A stretch of 64,000 nucleotides of DNA from assembly GCA_032209605.1 (NCBI GenBank), contig JASFXZ010000014.1:1260912-1324911 (forward strand). Direction: 5' to 3'. Shown here piece by piece: positions 1 to 12,000 of the stretch (positions within the stretch are counted from its first letter, which is position 1; every line of letters starts with the position of its first letter). The position numbers and the translations under genes were made by a program. This stretch comes from Mactromeris polynyma (Eukaryota > Mollusca > Bivalvia > Venerida > Mactridae). The notes under the pieces were generated by a model. It saw only the letters and a program-made list of their open reading frames with translations. It was not told where the DNA came from and searched no databases.

Positions 1-3000
1 AAAGCAAGGAGTCTGGCAATAAAAGCAAGGATGATGGCAATAAAAGCAAGGATGATGGCAATAAAAGCAATGAGTCTGGCAATAAAAGCAATGAGTCTGG
101 CAATAAAAGCAAGGATGATGGCAATAAAAGCAAGGATGATGGCCATAAAAGCAAGGAGTCTGGCAATAAAAGCAAGGAGTCTGGCAATAAAAGCAAGGAT
201 GATGGCAATAAAAGCAAGGAGTCTGGCAATAAAAGCAAGGAGTCTGGCAATAAAAGCAAGGAGTCTGGCAATAAAAGCAAGGATGATGGCAATAAAAGCA
301 AGGATGATGGCAATAAAAGCAAGGAGTCTGGCCATAAAAGCAAGGATGATGGCAATAAAAGCAAGGATGATGGCAATAAAAGCAATGAGTCTGGCAATAA
401 AAGCAAGGATGATGGCAATAAAAGCAAGGATGATGGCAATAAAAGCAAGGATGATGGCAATAAAAGCAAGGAGTCTGGCAATAAAGGCAAGGATGATGGC
501 AATAAAAGCAAGGAGTCTGGCAATAAAAGCAATGAGTCTGGCAATAAAGGCAAGGATGATGGCAATAAAAGCAAGGATGATGGTAATAAAAGCAATGAGT
601 CTGGCCATAAAAGCAAGGATGATGGCAATAAAAGCAAGGATGATGGCAATAAAAGCAAGGAGTCTGGCAATAAAAGCAAGGAGTCTGGCCATAAAAGCAA
701 GGATGATGGCAACATAAGCAAGGATGATGGCCATAAAAGCAAGTATGATGGCCATAAAAGCAAGGATGATGGCAATAAAAGCAAGGATGATGGCAATAAA
801 AGCAAGGATGATGGCTATAAAAGCAATGAGTCTGGCCATAAAAGCAAGGATGATGGCAATAAAAGCAAGGATGATGGCAATAAAAGCAAGGAGTCTGGCA
901 ATAAAAGCAAGGAGTCTGGCCATAAAAGCAAGGATGATGGCAATATAAGCAAGGATGATGGCCATAAAAGCAAGGATGATGGCCATAAAAGCAAGGATGA
1001 TGGCAATAAAAGCAAGGATGGTGGCAATAAAAGCAAGGATGATGGCAATAAAAGCAAGGATGATGGCAATAAAAGCAAGGATGATGGCAATAAAAGCAAT
1101 GAGTCTGGCAATAAAAGCAATGAGTCTGGCAATAAAAGCAATGAGTCTGGCAATAAAGGCAAGGATGATGGCAATAAAAGCAATGAGTCTGGCCATAAAA
1201 GCAAGGATGATGGCAATAAAAGCAAGGATGATGGTAATAAAAGCAATGAGTCTGGCCATAAAAGCAAGGATGATGGCAATAAAAGCAAGGATGATGGCAA
1301 TAAAAGCAAGGAGTCTGGCAATAAAAGCAAGGAGTCTGGCCATAAAAGCAAGGATGATGGCAATATAAGCAAGGATGATGGCCATAAAAGCAAGTATGAT
1401 GGCCATAAAAGCAAGGATGATGGCAATAAAAGCAAGGATGGTGGCAATAAAAGCAAGGATGATGGCAACAAAAGCAAGGAGTCTGGCAATAAAAGCAAGG
1501 AGTCTGGCCATAAAAGCAATGAGTCTGGCCATAAAAGCAAGGAGTCTGGCAATAAAAGCAAGGATGATGGCAATAAAAGCAAGGAGTCTGGCAATAAAAG
1601 CAAGGATGATGGCAATAAAAGCAAGGATGATGGCAATAAAAGCAAGGATGATGGCCATAAAAGCAAGGATGATGGCAATAAAAGCAATGAGTCTGGCAAT
1701 ATAAGCAAGGATGATGGCAATAAAAGCAAGGATGATGGCAATAAAAGCAATGAGTCTGGCAATAAAAGCAATGAGTCTGGCAATAAAGGCAAGGATGATG
1801 GCAATATAAGCAAGGAGGATGGCCATAAAAGCAAGGAGTCTGGCAATAAAAGCAAGGAGTCTGGCAATAAAAGCAAGGAGTCTGGCAATAAAAGCAAGGA
1901 GTCTGGCAATAAAAGCAAGGAGTCTGGCCATAAAAGCAAGGAGTCTGGCAATAAAAGCAAGGATGATGGCAATAAAAGCAAGGAGTCTGGCAATAAAAGC
2001 AAGGATGATGGCAATATAAGCAAGGATGATGGCCATAAAAGCAAGGAGTCTGGCAATAAAAGCAAGGAATCTGGCAATAAAAGCAAGGATGATGGCAATA
2101 AAAGCAAGGATGATGGCAATAAAAGCAAGGATGATGGCAATAAAAGCAAGGATGATGGCAATAAAAGCAAGGATGATGGCAATAAAAGCAAGGATGATGG
2201 CAATAAAAGCAAGGATGATGGCCATAAAAGCAAGGATGATGGCAATAAAAGCAAGGATGATGGCAATAAAAGCAATGAGTCTGGCAATAAAAGCAAGGAT
2301 GATGGCAATAAAAGCAAGGATGATGGCAATAAAAGCAAGGATGATGGCAATAACAGCAAGGAGTCTGGCAATAAAGGCAAGGATGATGGCAATAAAAGCA
2401 AGGATGATGGCAATAAAAGCAAGGATGATGGCAATAAAAGCAATGAGTCTGGCAATAAAGGCAAGGATGATGGCAATATAAGCAAGGATGATGGCCATAA
2501 AAGCAAGGAGTCTGGCAATAAAAGCAAGGAGTCTGGCAATAAAAGCAAGGAGTCTGGCAATAAAAGCAAGGAGTCTGGCAATAAAAGCAAGGATGATGGC
2601 AATAAAAGCAAGGATGATGGCAATAAAAGCAAGGATGATGGCAATAAAAGCAAGGATGATGGCAATAAAAGCAATGAGTCTGGCAATAAAAGCAAGGATG
2701 ATGGCAATAAAAGCAAGGATGATGGCAATAAAAGCAAGGATGATGGCAATAAAAGCAAGGAGTCTGGCATTAAAAGCAATGAGTCTGGCAATAAAAGCAA
2801 GGATGATGGCAATAAAAGCAAGGATGATGGCAATAAAAGCAATGAGTCTGGCAATAAAAGCAAGGAGTCTGGCAATAAAAGCAAGGATGATGGCAATAAA
2901 AGCAAGGAGTCTGGCCCTAATAGCGGTGGACACGGTGGTAATACAGACCCTACCGGAACAGGGGGGAAAACACCCAACGCCAATAATTTTTTCGGCAACT

Positions 3001-3017
3001 GTCGGAAAAACAATCGG
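1..3017 (+). CDS. Giant exon of 139 in-register heptapeptide repeats (5' end outside window)
   Basis: The frame starting at base 3 is open to 3017 (1,005 codons). The repeats run from 3 to 2915 as 139 units of 21 bp with no indel. They read N-K-S-K-D-D-G, N-K-S-K-E-S-G, N-K-S-N-E-S-G and H-K-S variants. After base 2915 comes a unique glycine/asparagine-rich stretch of 34 codons with one cysteine, ending CGG followed by GTAAGT at 3018 (phase 0). By hand count about 105-110 units keep N-x-S at the start of the heptad, and about 20 more N-E-S sequons come from the N-E-S-G form. Lys and Asp/Glu nearly balance. The region is hydrophilic, without hydrophobic segments, and probably disordered and glycosylated. 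Another forward frame and the reverse strand are also largely open, but only because the 21-bp unit is a multiple of three. Confidence 0.75.
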
Positions 3018-6000
3018 GTAAGTGACTTGTACTATACGGACAATGTAACGGAATAAACAATTGCTTGTAAACAAATAATTTGTCAGTGTTGATTGTATCT
3101 CATCTAAACTTATGCATTAGTTAGATATCCATAAGAGCTCGATTCCTATCAAAACCAGTCAGATCCGCCCATGCATGACTGGATTAAGGCTCTTGAAATC
3201 GTCACATTGTTATAATAGAGGATGTGAAGCCAATATCACCTTCATTTATTATCCTATCTTATACAGTTGTTAGATATCCATAAGAGCTCGATTCATTTCG
3301 AAACAAGGTAGATGCGCCCATGCATGACTGGAGTTTGCTTCTTAAAAATTGTCAAACTCCTAAAATTGAGCTTGTGAACACAATAGCGCCTGCACTTATT
3401 ATCCGATGTTGACCAAACTTATACAGTAGTTAACTATCCACGCGAGCTTGTTTCCTTTTAAAAGTCAGTCAGATCCGCTCCATGCATGTCTGCAAATTTG
3501 GCCAGCCAGTATTACACATGCCCTTATGGGCCTCTTATTTCATATTGTTGTATTATGCAGACATGCCCTCATCCACATATTCAATTTTGTGCACCACCAG
3601 GAAATAACAAAAATGCCAACGAGAACTCGCAGTGGAAGTGTTACTTTTGTACGTATGATAAAATTATTAATTTAATTCATTGCATGTACATTAAAGCATA
3701 ATCTATGTTGTTGGTTTTATTCCATCTACGTTATCGTGCGACATATTTGACAGTTAAAAGTTTGGCTGATAAAAGCACCCCAAATATCCATCTTATCTAC
3801 CATACAAGCCTCACCACACGGCTCGTTTCCACCTCTATCTTGGTATTATTTCGTTATTCGCAATGAATATTTTGTTAGTTAATGTTTCAGTTTCAAGGGA
3901 GTTTGGGGACAGGACTGTACCCTTGCAAATGTAAAATGGATTTTTGTTAATTTCTTCGTATATTCTTATAAATAAAAGAATCATAGTCAGACAATATTTG
4001 ATCCTGTAAGATACTTATGTTAGGATGGTTACGTTTGTTTTTATTACATAATTTTCAGTATTTAATTATTTGGATTTTGCAATGTTATTCTGGCGTTTAT
4101 CACAGTAAGTGAGCTGACCTTCAATAAATGGTACCAAAAAAAGTTGAATGATTTGAGCGTTGCTATGGGATTTAAAACTTCTTCTGTAAGTGACGACATT
4201 TCAAGAAAACGCAACATGTGATGTCACTATTTGAAAGCAGGGAATAATATTTACTCCATACGGTCACTTCATTTCATTGCCGTATGGGGCAAATATTGCA
4301 TACTGCCAGCACATGGTGACGTCACATGTGACGTTTTCTGGAAATGACGTCACTTAAAGAGGAGGTGAATATAATAAACAATAATAGCATCCTACGTTTG
4401 TTAATGTTCAACAAGATTTGATAAAGCAGTTAAATAAATGTACATGGAAACACGCTAACAAGACCACTGTGGCATTGTTCATTGACCTTGCAGATATTTC
4501 CATAAAATCACCACTTAGGTTTAAAAACGCTTATATACACGCTATTTACCCATTGGTATGATGTCTAAATTAATGAGGTATCAATATATAATAATTCGAT
4601 ATACATGTATATCCAATATTTAAAACTAAGAATTGATGTTGGCGTAAAATGCCTTGGTATTTATTCCGTTGCCATTTTGACTTTGTACAAGAAAGTTTTG
4701 ATACATTTTAGAGCAAACATGATTTCTCCGAGCATTAATCCTATTGTTTCTGTACTTTGTGTTGAGTCCGTTTGATGATTGCATATACATGTATTTAGCT
4801 GATGTATCACTTCGTCTGATTAACATAACATTGAATAACATAACATTGATTAGCATAACATTGTTTGAATTTGATGTATAAATAATTATCTTTATTCTAT
4901 GAACTCAGCGCTAGATCAATCAAAATGAATTAGATTCCGCATACTTGATAGCGATTCGAGTAAGAAAGAGTAGTCTCACGGAAACCATATGTGTTCTCAA
5001 TGATGTCATAGACTTGTTTACGTGATGACGTTGATATATCAAAGAAATCTTGAGACGAAATGTTTTTCCTGTTTTACATTTTAAAGTTACGCGTAATTAA
5101 TATTAGCGAATTGTTAGATATATCTAATGAACCAAAACATCTTAAAATAATGATAGATTTGTGGATAATTCTAAAAATAACGATTTTGTGAGTGGGGATA
5201 CTTAAATCGCTCTTTAATTCAATCGCCTATTAGCTGCTGTCCACAATGAGGTTTGGATGGATGTTTCTATCTTATCTTGGCGCGTTAAATTGATTGGAAG
5301 ACTCTTGCTTCGTGTCATTTTATTCAACTCGTTCAATAAATTCAATACTAATAGAACACTCAATCGATATCCTCCTATATAATAATTACATTATTGCAGG
5401 TTATTGTACTGACTTGGACCAGTGTTATTTAGGAAGCGACAACAATGTTCATTGCAATTGTACAGATTCAGAATACATAGGAGACTTTTGTAATGAAAGT
5501 AAGTGGAATAATGTGTTAATTTCCGATTAATATACATGTATGTGCTAATTATCATTTAATTCTACATTGATATTTCCATTCGTCTAAACACAGTCGCTTG
5601 GTTTTGACTCATTGACGGAGCCAGAACGCGTATTAACCTGCGGGGAAATGTTAGCGCTCGACTTTGGCTACGTGTATGTTCCGTCTTATGACATCTCGAT
5701 AATAGGAAAAGTGTCTCTTGTCCGGTTTAAGAACAATGAAAATCGCTATAAATGTTAAATCGACCTGGCTAAAATGCGATTATCTGTAGTTCGGTTTTGA
5801 TCTCTGAGATGTTAGCATATTAGGGATTTGTTTTCGGATTGGGTAAATCGCTGTATTCGATTTCTAGTTGAGTGATGTTTTCGTACATTTCAATCAAACA
5901 GAAATTATTTTATAGGTAATGTTAGCTGTCTTGACTTATCCTGTGGTCTCTTCCATCCATTATTTTTTCAGAAAATGCATGTATATCAGTTTACATTAGA

Positions 6001-9000
6001 TGGATGCGTCCCACTGTTTTCGCGGGAATCATTAGGGCACTAATATATTATTTGGTTTATATTGAAATTATAAAATACTCCGTAAACTATTTACCATAAA
6101 AGCACACAACCGGCTGTAATGAGTAGGTAACTGTAGAGATTCGACAGTTTTCACTTTGTACACGTTGAATACTGACTATGATATGATTTTGCATCTCAGG
6201 CAAATATTTTTATATAATATGGATGTAGTTATGTGCACCCGCTCTAGTACATTCATGGTAGATTGTGAACTTGGTTTTATCAAGGTGATCTTTATCATTA
6301 AAGCTGTCTGTGATTCAAGCCCGTGTGAAAATGGTGGTACCTGCCAACTTGATCCATTTAAATGTAACTGTACTGCTGACTTTTATGGAGATTATTGCGA
6401 GCACCGTAAGTTTTAGTTGTACATCTACCAGCAAATGTTTTCTTGACATGATTGTATCTATTATTCGTATCTTCAGAAGAATTATTTATTACAAATGTTA
6501 TAACTAACTGTAAAGAAGTCTCGGATATTTGCAATGGTCTTTAATGTATATCACACATCGTACGCACGGATTAAAATTTACATGACAATGAATGGGCTTA
6601 ATGCTCTTTGCATTAATTTGATTGTAACCTATAACATTTCAGTATATCACAATGGGCTTAATGCTCTTTGCATAAATTTGATTGTAACCTATAACATTTC
6701 AGTATATCACCATCATGTTTTATTCACCGGAAATCTCGTGTTAGGATACCTAAACATACATATGTTGATGCTTCATAATACACGCATTGTATAGTGCATG
6801 CATTACCAATGAATCTGTGAGTTAAAATCACTTTTAAAATATGTGAAAAACCGAAGATATTGTGCGCTCCATTAAATTTTAATGCGAAACATAGATTTGG
6901 ACATTAAATGAGATGAGGCGATTTCGCCTTAGTCGGTACCAGTTTATGCGAAAATGACAGGTCAGAAGTTAATTTTTGGAATAATGCATGGATAAATCGT
7001 TTATAATTTGTGTATACTGGTTGAACGGTGTGCATATGTGCGTAAATATTTATGTATGTCAAGGGACTTAACTCTCATGTAGTTACGTAAAATGAATGTC
7101 AGATTATGTTATAAGACTGAATGTGTCACATTAAGTTCTTAACTAATTCAGAACACAATCCGTGTGCTGAACCAGTTCAGGGTGAAAATGATGCGTTGTG
7201 CGTTAACGGTGTATGCGTAGATGGAATTGGTGAAGGCGTATTCAACTGCAGCTGTTACGAAGGATGCTCTGGTGAACGCTGCCAAATAGGTATTGAATTA
7301 TTGTCTTTATTTCAACAATAAAAAAAGATTGAATATTTTATTAAGCCGCAGCTAACTATACATTAAACTTACCTGCATGATTGATGCTTCATGTGTAAGT
7401 GTGTTGAATTTCATGCTGATCTTCTGTTTTAGACTTTAAACATATACCAGTTCACTTATATTTAGACTGTATTTCCATGCAACAAATATTCATTTACAAC
7501 ATTTTACGTGTTATATCTATTGTTGTATTCGTTTTGGTTTTTGCGTGAACTCTTTGATCTTTTTCTGTGAGATCAATTAAGTTTGTTTTTTCAAAGGTCA
7601 TTTTTGTATTTCTTTTGCAGGATATACTGAACTACATGAAAACATGTATTCAAGAAGACTTAGTCAAAAAGTTAACACGTTTGCTGTCTTGACTTGTCCT
7701 GTGATCTCTTCCATCAATTAATCCCCCCCACTGTTTGTCCTCTTTGATTCTCCTAGTTATTTCTAATGGTCGGCCAGGCCATTCTTAGCGCCTCTGTACC
7801 CTTACGTATGTACCATTAGGCCTCCTCGGGTGCCTTATGTTTAATGGATTGTTGTTTTCCATGAGGTCTGTGTGAGAAGGCACTGTCTTGTGGATGTGGC
7901 GTTCCCTGTAGCAACTTATTCTCTCTTTTACATTGTTCGTGGTGCATTTACGGTGTAAATATTTTGTTATGCGTACACTTCTGTATGTTTCGTGTTACTG
8001 ATAGTAGGATTGTGTTTACTATTGCAGCTTTCTGTAATCCTGATCTATGCGAAAATGGCGCCACCTGCAATGAAATAAAGGACGAGTGTGAATGTGCACC
8101 TGGATGTTTTGGGACATACTGTGAAATTGGTTAGTAACAGAGTATCTAGGACCTTAAAACAACATTTCATATTTGCTGTAATTAATGTATGTTAAGCGTA
8201 CGCTACATATTTGATAGGAACGACATACATGTACATGTACATGCCGACGAGAATATTTTGTTTTTCTTTGAATTTGACATAATTTGCAATAAATCAGACA
8301 GTTAACTCCTAACTTTCTTCAAAGAAACTTCGGCCAGGTCATTCTTAGCGCCTCTGTACCCTTACGTATGTACCATTGAGCCTCCTCGGGTGCCCTATGT
8401 TTAATGGATTGTTGTATTCCATGAGGTCTGTGTGAGGAGGCACTGTATTGTGGATGTGGCGTTCCCTGTAGCAACTTATTCTCTCTTTTACATTGTTCGT
8501 GGTGCATTTACGGTGTAAATATTTTGTTATGCGTTACCTTCTGTATTGTTCGTGTTACTGATCCTAGGATTGTGTTTACTATTGCAGCTTTCTGTAATCC
8601 TGATCCATGCGAAAATGGCGCCACCTGCAATGAAATAAAGGACGAGTGTGAATGTGCACCTGGATGTTTTGGGACATACTGTGAAATTGGTTAGTAACAG
8701 AGTATCTAGGACCTTAAAACAACATTTCATACTTGCTGTAATTAATGTATGTTAAGCGTACGCTACATATTTGACAGGAATGAAATACATGCCGACGAGA
8801 ATATTTTGTTTTTCTTTGAATGTGACATAATTTGCAATAAATCAGACAGTTAACTCCTAACTTTCTTCAAAGAAACTTCGGCCAGGTCCTTCTTAGCGCC
8901 TCTGTACCCTTACGTATGTACCATTGAGCCTCCTCGGGTGCCTTATGTTTAATGGATTGTTGTTTTCCATGAGGTCTGTGTGAGGAGGCACTGTCTCGTG

Positions 9001-12000
9001 GATGTGGCGTTCCCTGTAGCAACTTATTCTCTCTTTTACATTGTTCGTGGTGCATTTACGGTATAAATATTTTATTATGCGTTAACTTCTGTATTGTGCA
9101 CTTCTGTATTGCTCGTGTTACTGATCCTTGGATTGTGTTTACTATTGCAGCTTTCTGTAATCCTGATCCATGCGAAAATGGCGCCACTTGCAATGAAATA
9201 AAGGACGAGTGTGAATGTGTTCCTGGATATTTTGGGAAATACTGCAATACTTGTAAGTACCAGAGTTTCTAGGAGCTTAAAACAACATTTCATTTTTTCT
9301 GTAATTAATGTATGTTAAGCGTACTTTACATATTTGATAGGAATGGCATACATGCCGACGAGAATATTTTTGTTTTACATTGAATGTGATCTAATTCGCA
9401 ATAAATCAGACAGTTAACTCCTAACTTTCTTCAAAGAAACTTCGCTGGCACTGATGAACGTTTGACATGAGCTGTTGAATGTGAAGCTTTCTGACATGAA
9501 AATTCGTATTAAACGTTTATGGTTAAAGAAACCTACTATAAAACAAGGTACTGTAAGAGAATCAAGAGAGAAATGTATTCAGACGAAAAGACGGCAAGAC
9601 AATATTGAGGGATGGTCAGGCCTTACATTTGCTGACTAAAGGACAGGACACAGTGTAGACGGACTGTTCACAAGTCTTCAACAATCTTATACCGCCCCTA
9701 CAAGCAGCCAGGTTACGGGAAACGTGAATTGAAATGTGTGGCAAATAACCAGTATGCTCATTTATGACAGTGAAACATTAAAAAAACTAAATATTATCAA
9801 TTGGACGCGAATCAGTGAGTATCGATGCCATACCATGTATATACACACTGTGTCGTGCCTTTCTCTCTTCTACTTTACCGAATGGTCTACAACGTCAAAT
9901 ATGTGAATGTACAACTGATAATGAATATACGTATGCCACTGAATTTATAACCCTTCAGTAAAATGTATTGCAACTTTTCTGTCACGTAAATGGATTCGAC
10001 TAAAAGGTCATGGCTCACATGTAAGATTATATAACTCCCAAACGATAGGGTGTTTACAAAAGTTTTGATGAGTCCATACACAATTTAGAGTGTGCAATGT
10101 TTCTTAACATAAATACGTATCATATTTAGGGGTATTTATACAGGGATTGTATGCATTATGGCTACATTGGCATACACGGAACGATATTGGCCCGAAGGCT
10201 TTAATTCACACCGGCCCTGTGCATTTTACATGTTATATCTATTGTTGTATTCGTTTTGGTTTTGGCAATGCATTTCGTTAACTCTTTGATCTTTTTCTGT
10301 GAGATCAATTAAGTTTGGTTTTTCAAAGGTCATTTTTGTATTTCTTTTGCAGGATATACTGAACTACATGAAAACATGTATTCAAGAAGACTTAGTCAAA
10401 AAGTTAACACGTTTGCTGTCTTGACTTGTCCTGTGATCTCTTCCATCAATTAATCCCCCCCACTGTTTGTCCTCTTTGATTCTCCTAGTTATTTCTAATG
10501 GTCGGCCAGGCCATTCTTAGCGCCTCTGTACCCTTACGTATGTACCATTAGGCCTCCTCGGGTGCCTTATGTTTAATGGATTGTTGTTTTCCATGAGGTC
10601 TGTGTGAGAAGGCACTGTCTTGTGGATGTGGCGTTCCCTGTAGCAACTTATTCTCTCTTTTACATTGTTCGTGGTGCATTTACGGTGTAAATATTTTGTT
10701 ATGCGTACACTTCTGTATGTTTCGTGTTACTGATAGTAGGATTGTGTTTACTATTGCAGCTTTCTGTAATCCTGATCTATGCGAAAATGGCGCCACCTGC
10801 AATGAAATAAAGGACGAGTGTGAATGTGCACCTGGATGTTTTGGGACATACTGTGAAATTGGTTAGTAACAGAGTATCTAGGACCTTAAAACAACATTTC
10901 ATATTTGCTGTAATTAATGTATGTTAAGCGTACGCTACATATTTGATAGGAACGACATACATGTACATGTACATGCCGACGAGAATATTTTGTTTTTCTT
11001 TGAATGTGACATAATTTGCAATAAATCAGACAGTTAACTCCTAACTTTCTTCAAAGAAACTTCGGCCAGGTCATTCTTAGCGCCTCTGTACCCTTACGTA
11101 TGTACCATTGAGCCTCCTCGGGTGCCCTATGTTTAATGGGTTGTTGTATTCCATGAGGTCTGTGTGAGGAGGCACTGTATTGTGGTTGTGGCGTTCCCTG
11201 TAGCAACTTATTCTCTCTTTTACATTGTTCGTGGTGCATTTACGGTGTAAATATTTTGTTATGCGTTACCTTCTGTATTGTTCGTGTTACTGATCCTAGG
11301 ATTGTGTTTACTATTGCAGCTTTCTGTAATCCTGATCCATGCGAAAATGGCGCCACCTGCAATGAAATAAAGGACGAGTGTGAATGTGCACCTGGATGTT
11401 TTGGGACATACTGTGAAATTGGTTAGTAACATAGTATCTAGGACCTTAAAACAACATATCATACTTGCTGTAATTAATGTATGTTAAGCGTACGCTACAT
11501 ATTTGACAGGAATGACATACATGCCGACGAGAATATTTTGTTTTTCTTTGAATGTGACATAATTTGCAATAAATCAGACAGTTAACTCCTAACTTTCTTC
11601 AAAGAAACTTGGGCCAGGTCATTCTTAGCGCCTCTGTACCCTTACGTATGTACCATTGAGCCTCCTCGGGTGCCTTATGTTTAATGGATTGTTGTTTTCC
11701 ATGAGGTCTGTGTGAGGAGGCACTGTCTTGTGGATGTGGCGTTCCCTGTAGCAACTTATTCTCTCTTTTACATTGTTCGTGGTGCATTTACGGTATAAAT
11801 ATTTTATTATGCGTTAACTTCTGTATTGTGCACTTCTGTATTGCTCGTGTTACTGATCCTTGGATTGTGTTTACTATTGCAGCTTTCTGTAATCCTGATC
11901 CATGCGAAAATGGCGCCACTTGCAATGAAATAAAGGACGAGTGTGAATGTGTTCCTGGATATTTTGGGAAATACTGCAATACTTGTAAGTACCAGAGTTT

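Larger units (their letters stand above)
3649..5399 (+). other. Long intron, no gene seen
   Basis: AT-rich non-coding sequence between the cysteine-rich exon and the first EGF-like exon. It contains the hairpin element at 4187-4356 and a short repeat at 4819-4863. Short reading frames here have no codon structure or domain I recognise. Confidence 0.6.

Noticed and set aside
815..3013. Long minus-strand open frame rich in Leu, Pro and Ser over the heptad minisatellite
   Set aside because: It is the complement of a 21-bp repeat without stops in that frame. It has no unique sequence, and the forward frame ends at a good splice donor that fits the downstream exons.
31..3021. Forward frame reading M-M-A-I-K-A-R type repeats
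   Set aside because: It is interrupted by stops at several ATA-AGC or ACA-TAA variants, whereas the N-K-S-K-D-D-G frame is open throughout.
3448..3675. 75-codon forward frame overlapping the cysteine-rich exon
   Set aside because: It is in another frame, does not fit the splice phases of the neighbours, and has no cysteine pattern.
4626..4856. 76-codon minus-strand frame in the long intron
   Set aside because: Its start is a simple repeat (ATAACATTGA) and nothing in it resembles a protein domain.
8319..8507. Conserved 62-codon minus-strand frame (starts M-H-H-E-Q-C) in nearly every intron sub-repeat
   Set aside because: Its conservation follows from homogenised repeat DNA. It is intronic and antisense, has no domain, and is broken in the sub-repeat before L exons.
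9056..10081. Other short minus-strand frames of 63-72 codons repeated in each unit
   Set aside because: They overlap the EGF exons on the opposite strand or lie in the unit tail, and show no recognisable protein features.
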